Source of the DNA: Alkalihalobacterium chitinilyticum
Lineage (GTDB): Bacteria; Bacillota; Bacilli; Bacillales; Bacillaceae_F
Assembly (NCBI RefSeq): GCF_029028005.1
Contig: NZ_JAOTPO010000011.1
Span: 107,829 to 171,828, forward strand
Length of the DNA stretch: 64,000 bases
Direction: 5' to 3'
Within the stretch, counting starts at the first letter, position 1. Every line of letters begins with the position of its first letter. Below the pieces are notes generated by a model that was not told the origin of the DNA, did not search any database, and worked only from the letters and a program-made list of their open reading frames with translations. This document shows positions 44,701-54,505 of this stretch, piece after piece. The translations under genes were made by a program, and so were the position numbers.

Positions 44701-47700
44701 CAAGGATAACTGGCCGCATTATGATAATCGTTACAACTTCCCGTGGGATCAAGTAGAAGGAAACGATGTTCATGAACATTATCAAAAACTACTTAATATT
44801 CGTGGAGATTATTCACAAGTATTCTCAAAAGGTAGTCATGAACTAGTTAAAGGTAATAATGCTTCAGGTCATATGATTTTCAAGCGAAGTTATGAAGGTC
44901 AATCTGTACTTGTAGGGATTAACACGAAAAAAGAGGCTGCAGAGGTAACATTTACTGTGCCATTCAAAGTAGGAGAGACTGTAGAGGATCTATACAATAA
45001 CACGACAACTACAGTAGCAGCGGATAAGACTGTAACATTAACGCTTCCAGGTAGAGAAGAAGGAGGAACATTCATTCTCGCTTCTAGTGAAAAAGATGAT
45101 GAAAGTGAGATTACGGTTCCGCCGATTGAAAAAGATACCTTGCGTATCCATTACCAAAGAGACGATAATAGCTTCAAAAATCTAGGGTTATGGTTATGGC
45201 ATGATGTGGCATCACCTTCTGAAAACTGGCCAGCTGGAGGAACTCCTTTTGTAGAAGGGCAACGTACAGATTACGGAGCGTACATTGATATTCCTATTAA
45301 GAAAGATGCAAAAAAGGTAGGTTTCCTCGTATTAAATATGACGAATGGAGACAAAGATGGAGATGATAAGCTAGTTGATCTGTTTTCTCCTCAATTAAAT
45401 GAAGTATGGATTAAACAAGGTTCAGATCAAGTATTTATCGTCGAGCCCATTGAGCTTCCAGAAAACACACTACGTATAAACTATGAAAGAACCGATAAAA
45501 ACTACGACGGCTGGGGTACGTGGTTATGGGGAGATGTAGCTTCTCCTTCAAGTACTTGGCCAAGTGATGCAGTAGATGTAGCAGGTGTAGGTAAGTACGG
45601 TGCTTACTATGATGTGAAATTAGCAGATGCAGCAAAAGAAATTGGTTTCCTTTTTGTTAATAAAGCAAGTGGTGCACAAACAGGTGATTACAAGTTCTCA
45701 CAACTAGAATACAATCAAATTTTTATTAAAGACGGCGACGAACAAGTGTATACTAACCCATTCGGCTCGATTCCGGTCGCATTACTCTCAGGTGAAGTCC
45801 TATCTGACTCAAAAATCCAACTTCGTTTTACAAAAACAGAAGGGTTAGTAGAACAGGATTTGAAAGATCAGATCGAAATTGTTGATCGAAATAATAGTGG
45901 TATTACTGTTGACAGTGTCACGATTAAAAACGATAACCTAGTTGAGCTTAATGGAACATTGGACTTAGAAACTATGCCATTTACTATTACGTACGGTGAG
46001 CAAACGATCACGGTAACGGGTGGATGGAGAATGATCGATGAGATGTTTAGCTATGACGGTGAGTTAGGAGCAACGTTACATGAAGATGGAACAGCGACGT
46101 TAAAGCTTTGGTCACCGAAAGCAGATAATGTTTCCATTGTTCTTTATGATAAAAAAGATCAATTTAAAGTAGTAAAAGAAGAAATTTCGATGACTTTAGG
46201 TGAACGCGGGGTATGGCAAGTAACACTTAATAAAGAAAATACGGGATTAAATAGTTTAAGAGGTTACTATTATCACTATGCAATAACCCATGGGGATGAA
46301 ACAAGATTAGCGCTTGATCCATATGCGAAATCAATGGCGACTTGGGCGAATGAAGAACGTGGTGGAAAATACCCGATTGGGAAAGCAGCAATTGTGGATC
46401 CATCGGTCATCGGTCCGAAGTTAGATTTTGCTCAGATTGAAGGGTTTGAAAAGCGCGAAGATGCAATTATTTACGAAGTTCACGTAAGAGATTTTACATC
46501 TGATCCGAGTATTGAAGAGCAATTAAATGCGCCGTTTGGTACGTTTACAGCGTTAATTGACAAACTGGATTATATCGAGGCTTTAGGTGTTACTCATATT
46601 CAACTTCTGCCAGTAATGAGCTACTTCTGGGGTGATGAGTGGGCACGAACCATTCGAGAAATGGAGTACTCATCTTCAGGAAACAACTATAACTGGGGCT
46701 ATGACCCACATAGTTATTTCTCCCTGACAGGGATGTACTCAGAAAATCCTGATAATCCGGAAAAACGAATTGAAGAGTTCAAAATGTTAATTGATGAAAT
46801 TCATAACCGTGGTATGGGAGTGGTGCTTGATGTGGTTTACAACCACACAGCGCGCGTTGATATTTTCGAAGATTTAGTTCCTAACTATTATCACTTTATG
46901 GATGCGGACGGTACATCGAGAACAAGTTTTGGCGGTGGACGTTTAGGGACAACACATGAAATGGCACGAAGAATTTTAGTGGACTCGATTTTATATTGGG
47001 TCGATGAGTTTAAAGTAGACGGGTTCCGCTTTGATATGATGGGCGATCATGATGCAGAAAGTATTCAAATCGCTTATGATCGAGCAAAAGAACTGAATCC
47101 GAACATTATTATGATTGGTGAAGGATGGAGAACGTTTGTTGGTGATGAGGGAGACCCTGTAATGGCAGCGGATCAAGACTGGATGCAACATACAGAAAGT
47201 GTCGGAGTATTCTCTGATGATTTCCGAAATGAATTAAAGTCTGGTTTTGGCAGTGAAGGTCAGCCACGCTTCTTAACAGGAGGCCCAAGAAACATTCAGC
47301 AAATCTTTGATAACGTTGCAGCAAACCCGCATAATTTCGTTGCAACCCATCCTGGAGATGTCGTTCCTTATATTGAAGCACATGATAACTTAACGTTACA
47401 TGATGTAATTGCGCAATCGATTAAAAAAGACCCTGAGTTCCATCAAGAAGAAATTCATCAAAGAATTCGTTTAGGGAACTTAATGGTATTAACTGCTCAA
47501 GGAACAGCCTTTATCCATGCTGGACAAGAGTTTGGACGTACGAAACAGTTTAGAGCTGAAACGTCAGAAGCGCCGTACAAATCAACTTATATGACAGATG
47601 AAAATGGTAAGCCATTTGTTTACCCGTACTTCATCCATGATTCGTATGATTCTTCAGACCGAATTAATATGATTGATTGGGAAATGGCAACAAATGCAGA

Positions 47701-48406
47701 AGAGTACCCAATTAATAATTTAACTCGTGAGTATACAACTGGTTTAATCGAACTGCGTCGTTCGAGCGATGCCTTTAGATTAGGTACGATGGACGAAGTA
47801 AATGCGAATGTCTCGTTAATTAATGCTCCAGAGATGAATGAGAGAGATTTAATTATCGGCTATCAAACCGTTTCTTCTAATGGAGCTGAGACGTACTATG
47901 TGTTCGTAAATGCTGATAGTAAGGAACGTACACTTACATTAGCAGATATTGATCTTACAGAAGGCAGTGTCATTGTTGACGGTAATGAAGCAGGTACTAC
48001 AGAAGTCACTGAGCCTAAAGGTTTTGAACTATCTGCCGACCATATTACACTCGACGCTTTAACAGCTGTTGTTGTTAAGATCAGTGATGAAGAGGTTGAA
48101 GAACCAACTCATCCTGGCAAAGGTAAAGGTAAGGAAAAAGGCAAAGGTGAAGACCGAGGAAAAGGTAAGGAAAAAGGAAAAGAAAAAGGAAATAGTCAAG
48201 GAAATGACAAAGGGAAGGACAACAAGAAGCAAGGAAAAGGAAATCCAGGTCATTCCCCTAAAAAGTCAGATGAAGGTGCTGCTCACCCGAGAGTGAATAG
48301 TGGTAAGGACACGTTTCCTCCAGCAAACGGTAAAGGTGCGGCAAACGAACTGTTACCAGCATTCTTCAATTCATCTCCTTGGCAAATGAATTTTAATTAC
48401 CAGTAA
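41762..48406 (+). CDS. Secreted dual-active-site amylopullulanase
   Basis: A 2214-residue exoenzyme. A signal peptide (MVKRKDQRSISIFLVFLMVF, cleavage near AVAA) precedes a CBM48-like domain (~40-125), an Ig-like stretch, two CBM41 starch-binding modules (~220-315, ~325-420), an alpha-amylase GH13 domain from ~625 with Asp in FRVDTVKH (~840), Glu in MIGEAWG (~868) and SHDEDG (~937), two more CBM41 (~1127, ~1238), a second CBM48 (~1430) and a type I pullulanase domain with YNWGYDP (~1643), FRFDMMGDHD (~1757), IGEGWR (~1786) and EAHDNL (~1873). The C-terminus is a Lys/Gly-rich tail (~2120-2165). It should cut both alpha-1,4 and alpha-1,6 bonds of starch or pullulan. No LPXTG anchor or SLH domain is seen. 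Confidence 0.93.
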   Translation: MVKRKDQRSISIFLVFLMVFSLLTGAFPAVAAGTNDTIKSPVVDKKGNVTFNAEHEGDNLYVVGSINEWDVANAIPMEKRNGVFSTTLNLSPNKYEYKYTLAQNWNEGDFIDPLNPHSEGGNSILYVPGVKVDQIPSSVEQGSETSLKGSFIDGAGGTTEVTPNWSLVTSIEGVELTGNVLTVASDAEAGKTFRIQAEHDGYVSEREVTIVSGLNEFIINYYCHDGKAMDWNMWIFGAGLNGAAYDFQALDGEFAKGSYHFVQDEISVITRLGNWDSQEMDRTIKVPQGESQVEVWLVQGDKEVYYEKPSFTDDPYQPPTVRFVYERENKDYADWNIWVWNTGAKNGQIDFEKVSDVATANIEVGKTTKSMGFKLRKGTDWSVVDVDEDRSIHISPTEKLTKVYVQEGKQEFFTVPFAQAPSIEQGNVTFFYRDADLYKQGAMNTIDSVQVKLDGKVHDMTFEEKNERFIFTYENLEEGTYEYTYLVTKDGVATEITDPYNTNADGKSMIDLSSVTIEITTEVSPSSINYNQNAVLALEVKDQEGNDANLEAIREMYVDLSALGGKERTTIDPELKAITIAVRDNVSAGTKALPITVVDVYGNTHNGEAEVHIKPREFANEGDFDWDEARIYFMLTDRFADGDETNNVHYGYDPSNRGSYQGGDFKGITQNLDYLDELGINTIWITPIVENVYHNVAYNDANAAIPYYGYHGYWALDFEKLNPHLGTLEDFHELIDATSDRGMNIMVDVVLNHTGYGLKLENENEENPPNGFPSDEDRQKYADMLRQDGGGGDAVTGELAGLPDLITEDPAVREQIVDWQVGWLQKATTPNGNTIDYFRVDTVKHVEDTTWMHFKNELTLAKPEFKMIGEAWGAGANNQYTEQYLNSGMMDSLLDFDFKYIARDLVNGQIESVNRRIKDRNDSINNSATLGQFLGSHDEDGFLHLINDQDTSKLKVAAALQITSKGQPVIYYGEELGLSGKDNWPHYDNRYNFPWDQVEGNDVHEHYQKLLNIRGDYSQVFSKGSHELVKGNNASGHMIFKRSYEGQSVLVGINTKKEAAEVTFTVPFKVGETVEDLYNNTTTTVAADKTVTLTLPGREEGGTFILASSEKDDESEITVPPIEKDTLRIHYQRDDNSFKNLGLWLWHDVASPSENWPAGGTPFVEGQRTDYGAYIDIPIKKDAKKVGFLVLNMTNGDKDGDDKLVDLFSPQLNEVWIKQGSDQVFIVEPIELPENTLRINYERTDKNYDGWGTWLWGDVASPSSTWPSDAVDVAGVGKYGAYYDVKLADAAKEIGFLFVNKASGAQTGDYKFSQLEYNQIFIKDGDEQVYTNPFGSIPVALLSGEVLSDSKIQLRFTKTEGLVEQDLKDQIEIVDRNNSGITVDSVTIKNDNLVELNGTLDLETMPFTITYGEQTITVTGGWRMIDEMFSYDGELGATLHEDGTATLKLWSPKADNVSIVLYDKKDQFKVVKEEISMTLGERGVWQVTLNKENTGLNSLRGYYYHYAITHGDETRLALDPYAKSMATWANEERGGKYPIGKAAIVDPSVIGPKLDFAQIEGFEKREDAIIYEVHVRDFTSDPSIEEQLNAPFGTFTALIDKLDYIEALGVTHIQLLPVMSYFWGDEWARTIREMEYSSSGNNYNWGYDPHSYFSLTGMYSENPDNPEKRIEEFKMLIDEIHNRGMGVVLDVVYNHTARVDIFEDLVPNYYHFMDADGTSRTSFGGGRLGTTHEMARRILVDSILYWVDEFKVDGFRFDMMGDHDAESIQIAYDRAKELNPNIIMIGEGWRTFVGDEGDPVMAADQDWMQHTESVGVFSDDFRNELKSGFGSEGQPRFLTGGPRNIQQIFDNVAANPHNFVATHPGDVVPYIEAHDNLTLHDVIAQSIKKDPEFHQEEIHQRIRLGNLMVLTAQGTAFIHAGQEFGRTKQFRAETSEAPYKSTYMTDENGKPFVYPYFIHDSYDSSDRINMIDWEMATNAEEYPINNLTREYTTGLIELRRSSDAFRLGTMDEVNANVSLINAPEMNERDLIIGYQTVSSNGAETYYVFVNADSKERTLTLADIDLTEGSVIVDGNEAGTTEVTEPKGFELSADHITLDALTAVVVKISDEEVEEPTHPGKGKGKEKGKGEDRGKGKEKGKEKGNSQGNDKGKDNKKQGKGNPGHSPKKSDEGAAHPRVNSGKDTFPPANGKGAANELLPAFFNSSPWQMNFNYQ

Positions 48407-48458
48407 TCATTTAAGTGAGTTCTTAACTCCTAGTGATTGGCAGGAAATGATAAAGTGA

Positions 48459-48496
48459 AAAAAACAGCAGGCACGCTTGTGTCTGCTGTTTTTCCT
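48459..48496. terminator. Bidirectional terminator
   Basis: AAACAGCAGGCAC (48462-48474) pairs with GTGTCTGCTGTTT (48479-48491), four-base loop GCTT, A/T tracts outside. Serves the amylopullulanase gene and the convergent ygaE-like gene. Confidence 0.9.
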
Positions 48497-48512
48497 TATA
48501 TACTGAGCTCAA

Positions 48513-49595
48513 TTATTCTTCTTCTTTTTGAACGAGTACTTTATTATCTTTTTTATGATACGTAAAGAAACTGTCGACGAGATGATCTAAATGCTCGAGT
48601 TTTTCTTCGTATTCCATGATATGAGAAATGATAGGGAGAAGGTGAAGCCATTCTTCTTTACTGATTTCAGCTTGCTCATATAACTCTAAGTAGCTTTCCA
48701 TTAAGTTAGTTTTACCTTCATCGATTTCCTCTAATACTTCTGGACTTGGTTGAGAGTTTACTTTTCCGGCATATCTGAGCAGTATTCGATTATGATAATC
48801 GGTTAACAGTCTTAACTGATCTCTAATGAGTTCCTGAAGATTTTCAGGCATATGAAACAGTTCATTCTCACGGCGTTCCATATTTTTTAAAATGGTTGAG
48901 ATCTTTTGACTGCTTAAAATCATTTGTTTAAATAAAACGACTTTACGAGCCTTGCTGTATTTGTTTTTTATAAAGTAATTTCGTTCTTCTTTATATAAGA
49001 GAAACAGGTTTTCGAGCTTTACCATTTTCTCGTGAAGCATTGAAAGGTCTTTACGCATCGCTTTATGATCGGCATCCCGTGATAAAAGCAAAATCGTCCA
49101 TTGAATAGTTTGTTCGGTATATTCGACGACTTGATGGTACAGTTTGGTTTCGTAACGCGGTGGGATAAACACCATGTTAACGATAAAGGCAGAAAATACA
49201 CCGATTAGTATGAGTAAAAAACGAAATGAAGCAAACTCAATAAAGTTATCGACTGGGCTTTCCATAATAATAATGATGGTTACGATCGCTAATGGAATTG
49301 TAGAAGCCTCTAGCTTTAATTTTATAATAATAGCAATAGCGATGACGGTTACCAATCCAACGACAAATGGTTCAGGGCCGAATGTAAGAACAAAGATGAC
49401 AGCGAGAACGGCGCCGATAATATTTGCTTGTATTTGTTCGAGTATCGTTTGAAACGATCGATGGATAGACGGTTGAACCGCAAATGTTGCGGCTAGGGCA
49501 GCGTAGGAAGGGTTTTCGAGACCAATCCAGATCGCAATATATAACGATAAGATGATAGCCAAGCCGGTTTTAAAAATTCTTGCACCTAATTTCAT
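48513..49595 (-). CDS. ygaE: Aromatic acid exporter/FUSC family membrane protein
   Basis: A 360-residue protein with about five to six membrane helices in the first 160 residues (IGLENPSYAALAATFAVQPS, then IHRSFQTILEQIQANIIGAV is the conserved family segment) and a long helical cytoplasmic half. It belongs to the ArAE/FUSC (DUF939-like) group of putative exporters. The ygaE symbol rests mainly on size and on its place between ygaD and gsaB. Substrate unknown. Confidence 0.8.
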   Translation of the reverse strand: MKLGARIFKTGLAIILSLYIAIWIGLENPSYAALAATFAVQPSIHRSFQTILEQIQANIIGAVLAVIFVLTFGPEPFVVGLVTVIAIAIIIKLKLEASTIPLAIVTIIIIMESPVDNFIEFASFRFLLILIGVFSAFIVNMVFIPPRYETKLYHQVVEYTEQTIQWTILLLSRDADHKAMRKDLSMLHEKMVKLENLFLLYKEERNYFIKNKYSKARKVVLFKQMILSSQKISTILKNMERRENELFHMPENLQELIRDQLRLLTDYHNRILLRYAGKVNSQPSPEVLEEIDEGKTNLMESYLELYEQAEISKEEWLHLLPIISHIMEYEEKLEHLDHLVDSFFTYHKKDNKVLVQKEEE

Positions 49596-49734
49596 AGTCG
49601 TATGATCCTTTCATGCCTACAAGCATAATAAAACTAAGACAATGAGGTAATATACACCTTAACAAAAAAATAATCAAGTAGAAAAATCAAACTTCTATCA
49701 TGTTAACACAATTTTAGTTAATACTTCTTATTAT

Positions 49735-49914
49735 GCGGACTGAGAGGCCTCTATATGAAGTGAAAACTCCATTTTTTTGATTTAGCGGACTCAAAGGACG
49801 CTATTTGCTTAAAATCAGTGTCAACCGGCACATAAATTAGCTAATAGGGGCCTCTCAGTCCGTTAAGCACCCCCAAAGTATGCTTTATGTAGAAATAAGG
49901 GCCTGTGAGTCCGT
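49735..49914. repeat. Four-unit FFRR element, copy D
   Basis: Units at 49735-49756, 49785-49806 (forward), 49842-49866 and 49893-49914 (reverse), starts 50, 57 and 51 bp apart. This copy is the most degenerate in units 1 and 2 (CTCTATAT, GACGCTATTT). Unit 4 (AAATAAGGGCCTGTGAGTCC) is the mirror of unit 1 in copies A, B and E. It fills the ygaE-gltB gap (49596-50011). Confidence 0.9.
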
Positions 49915-49970
49915 TTGTTTCTTATGTAATAACGTTTTGGATGAGGGTGCTAGATACACGAGCTTTGAAA

Positions 49971-50005
49971 AAGAAAAAATCGCCCTCAAACGAAAGAGGG
50001 CGATT
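49971..50005 (-). terminator. gltB terminator
   Basis: AATCGCCCTC (49979-49988 region) pairs with GAGGGCGATT (49996-50005); T run on the minus-strand side. It lies immediately after the gltB stop codon. Confidence 0.88.
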
Positions 50006-50011
50006 GAACTT

Positions 50012-53000
50012 TTACTCAGTTGAAACTGATGGATCTGCTTGTTGTTTAACTGGAATGACTTGCATGAAATTGGTTTCTAGGTCTTTGAGAAGTTCAGCGA
50101 TGAAAGCAGCTTCTTCTGTTTGACCATACTCTGTTAAACGATCTTGATAGAGACCTAGTAGTTCATTTAAGTCTTCTTTTCCAGTTTCAGATAGTGGTTG
50201 AAGCTCAACTTTAGCACCTTTTGCGATACGTGCTTGTAACGCTTCTTTCGTTAAGCCGAGTTCAGGCTGATGACGAAGGTAAACCACCCCGCCTGTCATA
50301 CCTGCACAAATCCATGGACCTGGATCACCTAGGACAACCCCGCGTCCGTTCGTCATATACTCAAACGCAAAGCCTTTAAGGTTAGCATTAACTCCAAGAT
50401 TAGCGTAGTGATTTTCTTTTAATGGTTTTGTCAGGCGTCCACCGAAAATCATGTCAGCTCCTGATAGACGAATACCGGCACGAGCATCGGCATTTCCTTG
50501 GAACATGAATACACCTTGTTGTGCACCATAACCTGCTCCTTTACCGACAGAACCATTATAGAATTTTCCATCTTTTCCTTTGGCTTTAAAGATCATCATT
50601 TGACCGCCGAAAGATGTTTTACCAATTCCGTCTTGAGCACCGCCATCAACGTGAATAGCAATTCCTTCACTGTTATAAGCACCAAGACCATTTCCAGGAA
50701 TTGAGCCGTCTTTGAAACTCAACTTAACTTCTGGAAGGTTGCGATATGAGCCATCTAAGTGACCTCTTACACGGTGACAAGAGACGCGGCTTCCGAGAAT
50801 TCTTTGCTCAGCAGTAACCCCTGAGAACTCTCGAGATTTATTTAAATCTTCTACATTGTAGTCGAGGTATTCTGCACCGGCAGCAACAGCAAGTTGATTT
50901 TCTTCAGAAGAAGCAGCAACTTCAAGTTGCGGTAACATTGGAACATCTTGCGCAGCAACGACTTGTAACATGTTGTTTAAGTCCATTAAGTTTGTACCGC
51001 GTGTTTGCTCCAGCAAGTCAGAACGTCCGACTAAGTCTTGCGTACTTTCAAAACCGAGTGCACCTGTTAATGCTTGCAGTTCTTTACCAAACGCTGTAAA
51101 TAAGTTCATTAACCCTTGAACAGCGCTGTCAAACTGACGAGGAACGAAACGGCGCAGGCCATGTTCTTTCGCTTGAGCTTCAGACTCGATTTGTGTTGCG
51201 ATACCGACGTGACAGGTGTCTAAGTGACAGCCGCGACATGTTGTACAACCGACAGCAATCATGGCTAGTGTACCGAACCCAACACGGTTAGCACCAAGCA
51301 GCATAATTTTCACAACGTCAAGTGCACTGCGCATTCCGCCGTCTGCCCATAGCTCCACTTTATGACGGAGACCAGACTCTACTAAAGCGTTATGTGCTGC
51401 CTTGATACCAATTTCAACTGGCAGACCAACGTGTTGAAGGGCATGAACACGGGCTGCACCTGTACCGCCGTCAAAACCACTGAGGGTGATGTAGTCAGCA
51501 CCAGCTTTTGCAATACCTACCGCGATGGTCCCGATGTTAGGAACGACAGGAACTTTAACACACACTTTCGCTTGGTCATTGGCTGTTTTAATTTCAGTAA
51601 CCATTTGCGCTAAGTCTTCAATCGAATAGATATCATGGTTATTTGACGGTGAAATTAAATCGGAACCTAGAGTAGCATTACGAGCAGCAGCAACTTTCGC
51701 TGTTACTTTTGAACCTGGTAAATGTCCGCCTTCACCAGGCTTAGCTCCTTGACCAATTTTTATTTCAATTAGATTAGTAGAGTTAATGAGCTCAGCATTG
51801 ACTCCGAAACGTCCAGAAGCCACTTGTTGTCCGCGTGTGTTCGGATATTTACCAAGCATATCTTTAATTTCTCCACCTTCACCGTTAAAGCTGATCATGT
51901 TCAGACGGTCCGCCGCTTCAGCATACGCTCTAAAAGCAATTTCGTTTTGTGAACCGAAAGACATTGAGCTGATAATGAATGGAAGGCTGTGTTTGTTAAC
52001 TCCTACATTAACTTTTTCAGCTTCAACCTTTTGTTCAGCTTCTTTAATATCAGCTAGGTGACGAATAGAAATTGGATTGCTTTCTTCTTGGTCTTTTAAT
52101 TTTTGACTGTATTGACTGTATTCTCCCTTGCCTGATGCAATATCACCAATTGCTTTCCAGATACGAGGGAAGAAGTGGAATGATTTACCCGCTCGTGCTT
52201 TATCACTTGTAAAATCTTCGACGCGATCTAATGCGTCTTTTTTCATTTCTTCAAAGTTATAGCTTAATTCATCTGAACCAAGGAAGTTGACGATGTTAAG
52301 AACATCAGATACTTCATTATTCAAACCAATTGCAGAGAATAGGCGTCCATACCCGCGCAACTCGTGAATACCAATGGTAGAGATTACTTTTTCTAACCCT
52401 TTATTTAACGCCTCTGTTACTTTCAAGACAGGCTCATTAGAATCACCACAAACCGTAGCAATGAGTAAATATGGATTAATCACGTCTGCACCTAAACCGA
52501 AAAGAACAGCAATATCATGTAAACTACGGATAGAAGCGGAACGCACGACCAAAGTACAGTGACGACGAATTTGCTTTTCTGTTAAACCTTGATCGATTGC
52601 AGAAGTCACAAGGTGAGGATCGAGCCACAGGTTTCCGTCGACATGTGATTTTGCATCGTCTATAACAATCAGCTCTTTGCCGTTTTGAACAGCTTCTGCT
52701 GCTTCTTGGACGAGGCGCTCTAAAGCTTCAGCAACACTTTCTGCTTCAGTGAATGTCGCTGATAATACGTGACAGCTTCCAAGGTTTGTATAGTAATTGA
52801 CAATTTGTTCATAGGACGGGTGAGCTGTTTGTTCTGTTAAATAAACGCCAGCTTCACCTTCAACGATAATTGGTGAAGTAAGCTCTAAATTGGTATGACC
52901 TTCTTCATGATCAAATAGAGATGGGCGTTTACCTAAAATAACACGCGTAGAAAAGTGCTCCATTTCACGGTCACGGTCTATCGCTGGATTTGTAACAACA

Positions 53001-54499
53001 GCAACACTTTCTTTAATAAAATCAGCAATGTTTTTGCGCCCTTCATGCAGTGCTGCTAACGGTGCATCATGACCTAATGAACGAATTGGTTCAACACCTT
53101 TTTCTGCCATTTGCTCGACCATTTGAATGTGTTCACGATCCCATCCAAAGGCAGCGTAGTGATTATTGGTTACTTTTAACGGTAAGCTTGATACTTTATT
53201 GTTGGTTTCGAGAGCTGGAGGGTTTAGTCTATTGTGACTTCCTGCTGTATTTAACCGCTTATTTAGACGTTGGTACACTTCTTCTTGGTACTCGTCTTGG
53301 AAGTAAACGGATAATGTATCATCTTCGTTCCATTTCAGTCCGACTTTTTCACCTGGGGCAAAAGGTTTTGGCTCGGATACGAATTCAGAAGAAGAGATAA
53401 TTCCTTGTTCTGAAGCAAAATAATACGATGTTTCACTCTCGATCATCCAAACGGGACGAAGACCAAGGGCATCGACACTGAATGCAGCTTCATCACCAAA
53501 GCGCGAAATAATCCCTGCTGGACCTTGAGCAAAGTGCCCCCAAGCTTCTCTAATATAAGCATATAAATCTTGCAGATGTTCAGGTAATGCTTTAATTTCA
53601 TTGACGATCGGCGGAAATAAAATATCTAATACTTCAAACAAGCTGTAACCGTGTCTGTAAATCATCGTTTCAATGACGCGGTTTAAGTCTTGCGAATCAG
53701 AAGCACCATCTACAAGAGGAACATCGATCATTCGCGCTTCATCTCTCAGCTTGGCAATCGTATTAATTTCACCATTATGTCCAATAATGCTGAATGGCTG
53801 TACACGGAAAAATGTAGATAATGTATTTGTTGAGTAGCGATTATGTCCAAGCGTCATAGCAGAAGCGACGAGTGGATCAGCTAGGTCATCATAATAACGA
53901 GGCAGGACATCTCCTGCGCCCATTACCTTGTAAATAGCATAATAGTTACTTAAAGAAGCGACGTGAATACTAGTATCCTCTTCAATCTCAAGCATTAAGT
54001 TATAGATTGCTAGGTTTAACTTAGACGCGTCAAAATCAGGGAGTAAGGCAACCTGGAAGAATACCGGTTCTTCTTTACGACCTAATGGGCCTAACGCATC
54101 GCTGTTTGTCACTTGATCCGTTTCAAAAACGAGATTAAATTCATGTTTTCCAACTAAGTTACGAATTCGCTCTTTTGCTGATTCCGTATCTACTTTTTTA
54201 TCAATGAAAAGATGTCCAACAACAAAATCAGGTCGCTCAACGAGACTGCTGTCCGCATTAGCAGCTGACAACTTTTGTTCCCATAACTTCTTAGGGATAT
54301 CGATATGAATTCCGACTCCATCGCCTTCATCATTAATAAAACCAGCACGGTGGTTCATCTTAACTAACGCATCAATACAGTCATCGATGTTCTTTTTCGT
54401 CGGCTTTTTTGCTTTTTCCATGACAGATACAATCCCGCAGCTGTCATGTTCAATTGTGTTAAAATTTTTAAATGTACTCGGACTCCATGTTTTCTCCAT
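50012..54499 (-). CDS. gltB: Glutamate synthase large (alpha) subunit, no small subunit adjacent
   Basis: A 1495-residue GltB-type protein. The amidotransferase nucleophile is Cys21 in IEHDSCGIVSV after a 20-residue propeptide; LGHNRYSTNTLSTFFRVQPF and GHNGEINTIAKLRDEARM follow. The FMN synthase domain has ISSMSFGSQNEIAFRAYAEA and IKIGQGAKPGEGGHLPG; the 3Fe-4S cysteines lie in CTTCRGCHLDTCHVGIATQ (~1085-1100, C-X5-C-X4-C), and a GXGXG beta-helix ends the protein. Family members usually read CPVG; here it is CHVG. Glutamine + 2-oxoglutarate give two glutamates. No gltD-type beta subunit is in the window. Confidence 0.92.
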   Translation of the reverse strand: MEKTWSPSTFKNFNTIEHDSCGIVSVMEKAKKPTKKNIDDCIDALVKMNHRAGFINDEGDGVGIHIDIPKKLWEQKLSAANADSSLVERPDFVVGHLFIDKKVDTESAKERIRNLVGKHEFNLVFETDQVTNSDALGPLGRKEEPVFFQVALLPDFDASKLNLAIYNLMLEIEEDTSIHVASLSNYYAIYKVMGAGDVLPRYYDDLADPLVASAMTLGHNRYSTNTLSTFFRVQPFSIIGHNGEINTIAKLRDEARMIDVPLVDGASDSQDLNRVIETMIYRHGYSLFEVLDILFPPIVNEIKALPEHLQDLYAYIREAWGHFAQGPAGIISRFGDEAAFSVDALGLRPVWMIESETSYYFASEQGIISSSEFVSEPKPFAPGEKVGLKWNEDDTLSVYFQDEYQEEVYQRLNKRLNTAGSHNRLNPPALETNNKVSSLPLKVTNNHYAAFGWDREHIQMVEQMAEKGVEPIRSLGHDAPLAALHEGRKNIADFIKESVAVVTNPAIDRDREMEHFSTRVILGKRPSLFDHEEGHTNLELTSPIIVEGEAGVYLTEQTAHPSYEQIVNYYTNLGSCHVLSATFTEAESVAEALERLVQEAAEAVQNGKELIVIDDAKSHVDGNLWLDPHLVTSAIDQGLTEKQIRRHCTLVVRSASIRSLHDIAVLFGLGADVINPYLLIATVCGDSNEPVLKVTEALNKGLEKVISTIGIHELRGYGRLFSAIGLNNEVSDVLNIVNFLGSDELSYNFEEMKKDALDRVEDFTSDKARAGKSFHFFPRIWKAIGDIASGKGEYSQYSQKLKDQEESNPISIRHLADIKEAEQKVEAEKVNVGVNKHSLPFIISSMSFGSQNEIAFRAYAEAADRLNMISFNGEGGEIKDMLGKYPNTRGQQVASGRFGVNAELINSTNLIEIKIGQGAKPGEGGHLPGSKVTAKVAAARNATLGSDLISPSNNHDIYSIEDLAQMVTEIKTANDQAKVCVKVPVVPNIGTIAVGIAKAGADYITLSGFDGGTGAARVHALQHVGLPVEIGIKAAHNALVESGLRHKVELWADGGMRSALDVVKIMLLGANRVGFGTLAMIAVGCTTCRGCHLDTCHVGIATQIESEAQAKEHGLRRFVPRQFDSAVQGLMNLFTAFGKELQALTGALGFESTQDLVGRSDLLEQTRGTNLMDLNNMLQVVAAQDVPMLPQLEVAASSEENQLAVAAGAEYLDYNVEDLNKSREFSGVTAEQRILGSRVSCHRVRGHLDGSYRNLPEVKLSFKDGSIPGNGLGAYNSEGIAIHVDGGAQDGIGKTSFGGQMMIFKAKGKDGKFYNGSVGKGAGYGAQQGVFMFQGNADARAGIRLSGADMIFGGRLTKPLKENHYANLGVNANLKGFAFEYMTNGRGVVLGDPGPWICAGMTGGVVYLRHQPELGLTKEALQARIAKGAKVELQPLSETGKEDLNELLGLYQDRLTEYGQTEEAAFIAELLKDLETNFMQVIPVKQQADPSVSTE

Positions 54500-54505
54500 A
54501 TAACT

